Assembly: GCF_000203915.1 (NCBI RefSeq)
Contig: NC_008391.1
Span: forward strand, 1,612,001-1,676,000
Reading direction: 5' to 3'
DNA: 64,000 nucleotides
DNA from: Burkholderia ambifaria AMMD
GTDB taxonomy: Bacteria > Pseudomonadota > Gammaproteobacteria > Burkholderiales > Burkholderiaceae
This document shows, piece after piece, positions 62,102 to 64,000 of this stretch; the first letter of the stretch is position 1; each line of letters opens with the position of its first letter. The position numbers and the translations under genes were made by a program. The notes under the pieces were generated by a model, which saw nothing but the letters and a program-made list of their open reading frames with translations, was not told the origin of the DNA and did no database searches.

Positions 62102-62962
62102 TCACCACGCGATCGCGTAAAGCGAGCCGAACGCGTTGTCGAGCGCACGGCGCACCGCCGGCGAGTGCTGGTAGATCGCGATGAACTTGCGGATGCGCGG
62201 ATCGTTCACGCTCTCGGGCCGCACGACCCACTGGATCGCGAAGTTCTTGTTCTCGGTGCCGTCGAACAGCAGTGCGCTGTTCGGGTCGGTCGTGCCGGCG
62301 AGCTTGATGAAGCTCGGGTAGCCCTGCGCGAGGTCGACGTCGTCGAGCGAGCGCGCGAGCTGCGAAGCCTCGAGCGCGATGATCTTCAGGTGCTTCGGGT
62401 TGGACACGATGTCGTGCGTCGTCGCCCGGTAGTCGCTGCCCGGCTTCAGCGTGATGAGGCCAGCGCGCTGCAGCAGCAACAGACCGCGCCCGCCGTTGAC
62501 CGGATCGTTCGCGATCGCGACGCGCGCGCCGTCCTTCAGCTCGGCGAAGCTTTTCACCTTCTTCGAATAGAGGCCGATCTTCATGATCGTGCCGGGCGCG
62601 ATCGACACGAAGTTGTAGCCGCCCTGCTTCTTCGCGTTCTCGAGAAACGGGATGTGCTGGAAGTAGTTGACGTCGATGTCCTTGTTCGCGAGCGCCGCGT
62701 TCGGCGTATTCCAGTCGGTGAACTCGACGATCCGCACGTCGAGGCCCTGCTCCTTCGCCTCCTTCGCGGCGATCTTCAGCGCTTCGATCTGCGGGCTCGT
62801 CGAGATGCCGACCTTCAGCGGCGCGGTGTCGGCGCGCGCGCCGCCCGGCAGCGCGACGGCGAGCCACGCGGCGAGCAGCGCGGCCGCCGTCAGGCGAGCC
62901 GGCAGGATGAGCCGTGCGAGGCGGACGGCGCACGAGCGGGCGGATAAAACGGCATGCGGCAT
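62102..62962 (-). CDS. metQ: MetQ/NlpA family substrate-binding protein
   Basis: A 286-residue periplasmic binding protein. The long basic signal sequence ends near LAAWLAVALPGGARA (about residue 44). The mature part starts PLKVGISTSPQIEALKIAAKEAKEQG and includes DVNYFQHIPFLENAKKQGGYN, hallmarks of the MetQ/NlpA family. No lipobox Cys is visible after the signal peptide, so it may be soluble. First gene of the organosulfur unit, divergent from the 2-hydroxycarboxylate carrier. Confidence 0.9.
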   Translation of the reverse strand: MPHAVLSARSCAVRLARLILPARLTAAALLAAWLAVALPGGARADTAPLKVGISTSPQIEALKIAAKEAKEQGLDVRIVEFTDWNTPNAALANKDIDVNYFQHIPFLENAKKQGGYNFVSIAPGTIMKIGLYSKKVKSFAELKDGARVAIANDPVNGGRGLLLLQRAGLITLKPGSDYRATTHDIVSNPKHLKIIALEASQLARSLDDVDLAQGYPSFIKLAGTTDPNSALLFDGTENKNFAIQWVVRPESVNDPRIRKFIAIYQHSPAVRRALDNAFGSLYAIAW

Positions 62963-63174
62963 GGGAACCACTCTCCTGTCCAAGGACGGTATCGACGGAT
63001 GAGCGACGCCGCGGCGAACGCGCGAGCGTTCTCCGGACAGTCGTCGCATCGGAAAAGGATCAGCCGATGATAGAGAGCGGCAGGAAGGCGGTCTACGAAG
63101 CGATTGTGCGAAGAAAATCGCGCGCGGCGATATGGCGCGCGATCGCGGTCGGCCCGGCGCCCGGCCGGCCGACA

Positions 63175-63219
63175 GGCCGAAATCTCGGCCTGCCCGCCGG
63201 ACGAATTCCGAAATCTCGG
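63175..63219. promoter_or_regulatory. Two dyads upstream of the sigma-54 promoter (possible activator sites)
   Basis: GGCCGA-AATC-TCGGCC at 63175-63190 and CCGA-AATC-TCGG at 63208-63219 share the core CCGAAATCTCGG, 31 bp apart. They lie about 90-130 bp upstream of the sigma-54 promoter, the usual place for enhancer-binding activators. Confidence 0.5.
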
Positions 63220-63304
63220 CCGGCCAAGGCGGCCACCCTTTCCGCAGACGAAACAAATCCCTTATAAATCAATGCATTAAAAATATTCAGGCAGGCCGAA
63301 ATTC

Positions 63305-63320
63305 TGGCACGGGGGTTGCG
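63305..63320 (+). promoter_or_regulatory. Sigma-54 promoter
   Basis: TGGCAC-GGGGG-TTGCG matches the -24/-12 consensus TGGCAC-N5-TTGC exactly in both conserved blocks. It lies 61 bp before the TTG start of the transporter gene. Confidence 0.82.
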
Positions 63321-63380
63321 TAATAGACGGCACACGATGCCGCGAAGCGATGCAGGCATCCCACAATCAGGAGACACGTC

Positions 63381-64000
63381 TTGCAGACCTCTATCCATAC
63401 CCCGTCCCACCCGGAACCGATTGCCGAAGCCAGCGCCGGCGCCGCCACGCGCACACGCTTCTGGCCGGAAGGCTGGTGGAAGCTGATGGAAATCCGCATC
63501 GGCATCATCCCGCTGCCGGTGTACGTGATCCTGTTCGCGCTGATCGTCGGTTTCTCGGTCACGGGCAAGGTGCCGGGCGAGATCTCGATGGCGATCGCCG
63601 TGCTCGCGTTCTTCGGCTTCACGTGCGCGGAACTCGGCAAGCGCCTGCCGCTCTTGCGCAACATCGGCGCGGCCGCGATCTTCGCGACCTTCGTGCCGTC
63701 GGCGCTCACCTACTATCACGTGCTGCCGAAGCCGGTGCTGAACCTGACGGTCGAGTTCACGAAGTCGACCAACTTCCTGTACCTCTTCATCGCGTCGATC
63801 ATCGTCGGCAGCATTCTGAGCATGGACCGGCGCGTGCTGATCCAGGGCTTCGTGAAGATCTTCATCCCGCTCGCCGCCGGTTCGGTCGCGGCCGCGATCG
63901 TCGGCACCGCGGTCGGCACCGCGCTCGGCCTCGGCGCGCGCCACACGCTGCTGTACATCGTCGTGCCGATCATGGCGGGCGGTGTCGGCGAAGGCGCGAT
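63381..64000 (+). CDS. 2-hydroxycarboxylate transporter family protein, 5' part (cut by window end)
   Basis: A frame open from a TTG at 63381 to the end of the window (206 codons seen). AGGAG lies 8 bases before the TTG, and no ATG lies in a better position. The translation has a hydrophilic N-terminus (QTSIHTPSHPEPIAEAS), then WPEGWWKLMEIRIGIIPLPVYVILFALIVG and several membrane segments, ending at PIMAGGVGEGAI, where the GGxGEG-type loop motif of the CitS/CitM/MaeN family begins. It should import citrate or malate with sodium or protons. The sigma-54 promoter suggests induction by a two-component system. Confidence 0.85.
   Translation, partial: MQTSIHTPSHPEPIAEASAGAATRTRFWPEGWWKLMEIRIGIIPLPVYVILFALIVGFSVTGKVPGEISMAIAVLAFFGFTCAELGKRLPLLRNIGAAAIFATFVPSALTYYHVLPKPVLNLTVEFTKSTNFLYLFIASIIVGSILSMDRRVLIQGFVKIFIPLAAGSVAAAIVGTAVGTALGLGARHTLLYIVVPIMAGGVGEGA

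Noticed and set aside
63093..63944. 283-residue minus-strand frame at the right end
   Set aside because: It is antisense to a convincing membrane transporter and is composed of low-complexity charged residues.

Overview
The window is a GC-rich stretch of a Burkholderia genome, most likely Burkholderia cepacia complex. This rests on recognised gene families, the codon and GC style, a 16S-tRNA-Ile-tRNA-Ala-23S-5S rRNA operon, and dense peripheral catabolic clusters with LysR, AraC and Lrp regulators. Species and replicon were not determined.

Layout. 1-8.8 kb: the 3' end of nadE, a tandem pair of acid-type serine peptidases (S10 and S53), a LysE exporter divergent from its Lrp/AsnC regulator, and a guanidinobutyrate module (gbuR, gbuA, MFS transporter). 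8.9-14 kb: metE with divergent metR, then cobalt-transport genes cbtB-cbtA behind a cobalamin riboswitch, facing an atypical histidine phosphatase. 14-19.8 kb: a Pit phosphate transporter behind a Pho box, an IS256-type transposase remnant, short tandem-repeat arrays around a 2OG-Fe(II) oxygenase, a DHA2-type efflux pump and a decayed gene. 19.97-25.6 kb: one complete rRNA operon on the minus strand with promoter, boxA elements and terminator.

25.8-34.5 kb: a 2-aminoethylphosphonate system. PhnSTUV imports the substrate, PhnW transaminates it, PhnY oxidises phosphonoacetaldehyde and PhnA cleaves phosphonoacetate to acetate and phosphate. An HD-domain protein of uncertain role ends the operon. 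34.5-39.4 kb: quinate/shikimate catabolism (MFS transporter, NAD-type shikimate dehydrogenase, type II dehydroquinase, and a divergent 3-dehydroshikimate dehydratase fused to an HPPD-like half). 39.7-46.6 kb: assorted single genes, including an AraC/PAS regulator, an orphan periplasmic binding protein, an MFS carrier, DoxX, an RbsD/FucU mutarotase, an NTF2-like protein and an isochorismatase-like hydrolase.

46.7-53.9 kb: galactarate/glucarate catabolism to 2-oxoglutarate (garD, kdgD, a 2-oxoglutarate-semialdehyde dehydrogenase and a GudP-type transporter). It is interrupted by an unknown gene and a VapB antitoxin whose VapC partner is reduced to a stub. 53.9-56.7 kb: an M50 site-2 protease with a DUF2167 protein, and an MmyB-type regulator behind a perfect palindrome. 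56.7-63 kb: an organosulfur module (MetQNI-type importer, a DmoA-like flavin monooxygenase, an SfnC/DszC-like flavoprotein, and an unrecognised protein with metal-ligand-like motifs). The window ends inside a 2-hydroxycarboxylate transporter preceded by a sigma-54 promoter.

The least explained items are the unrecognised protein in the sulfur module, the G-rich repeat mosaic at 17.34-17.70 kb, the 11-bp phased repeats before the S53 peptidase, a 16-bp inverted repeat at 41.2 kb, and shared operator-like sequences in the galactarate region.
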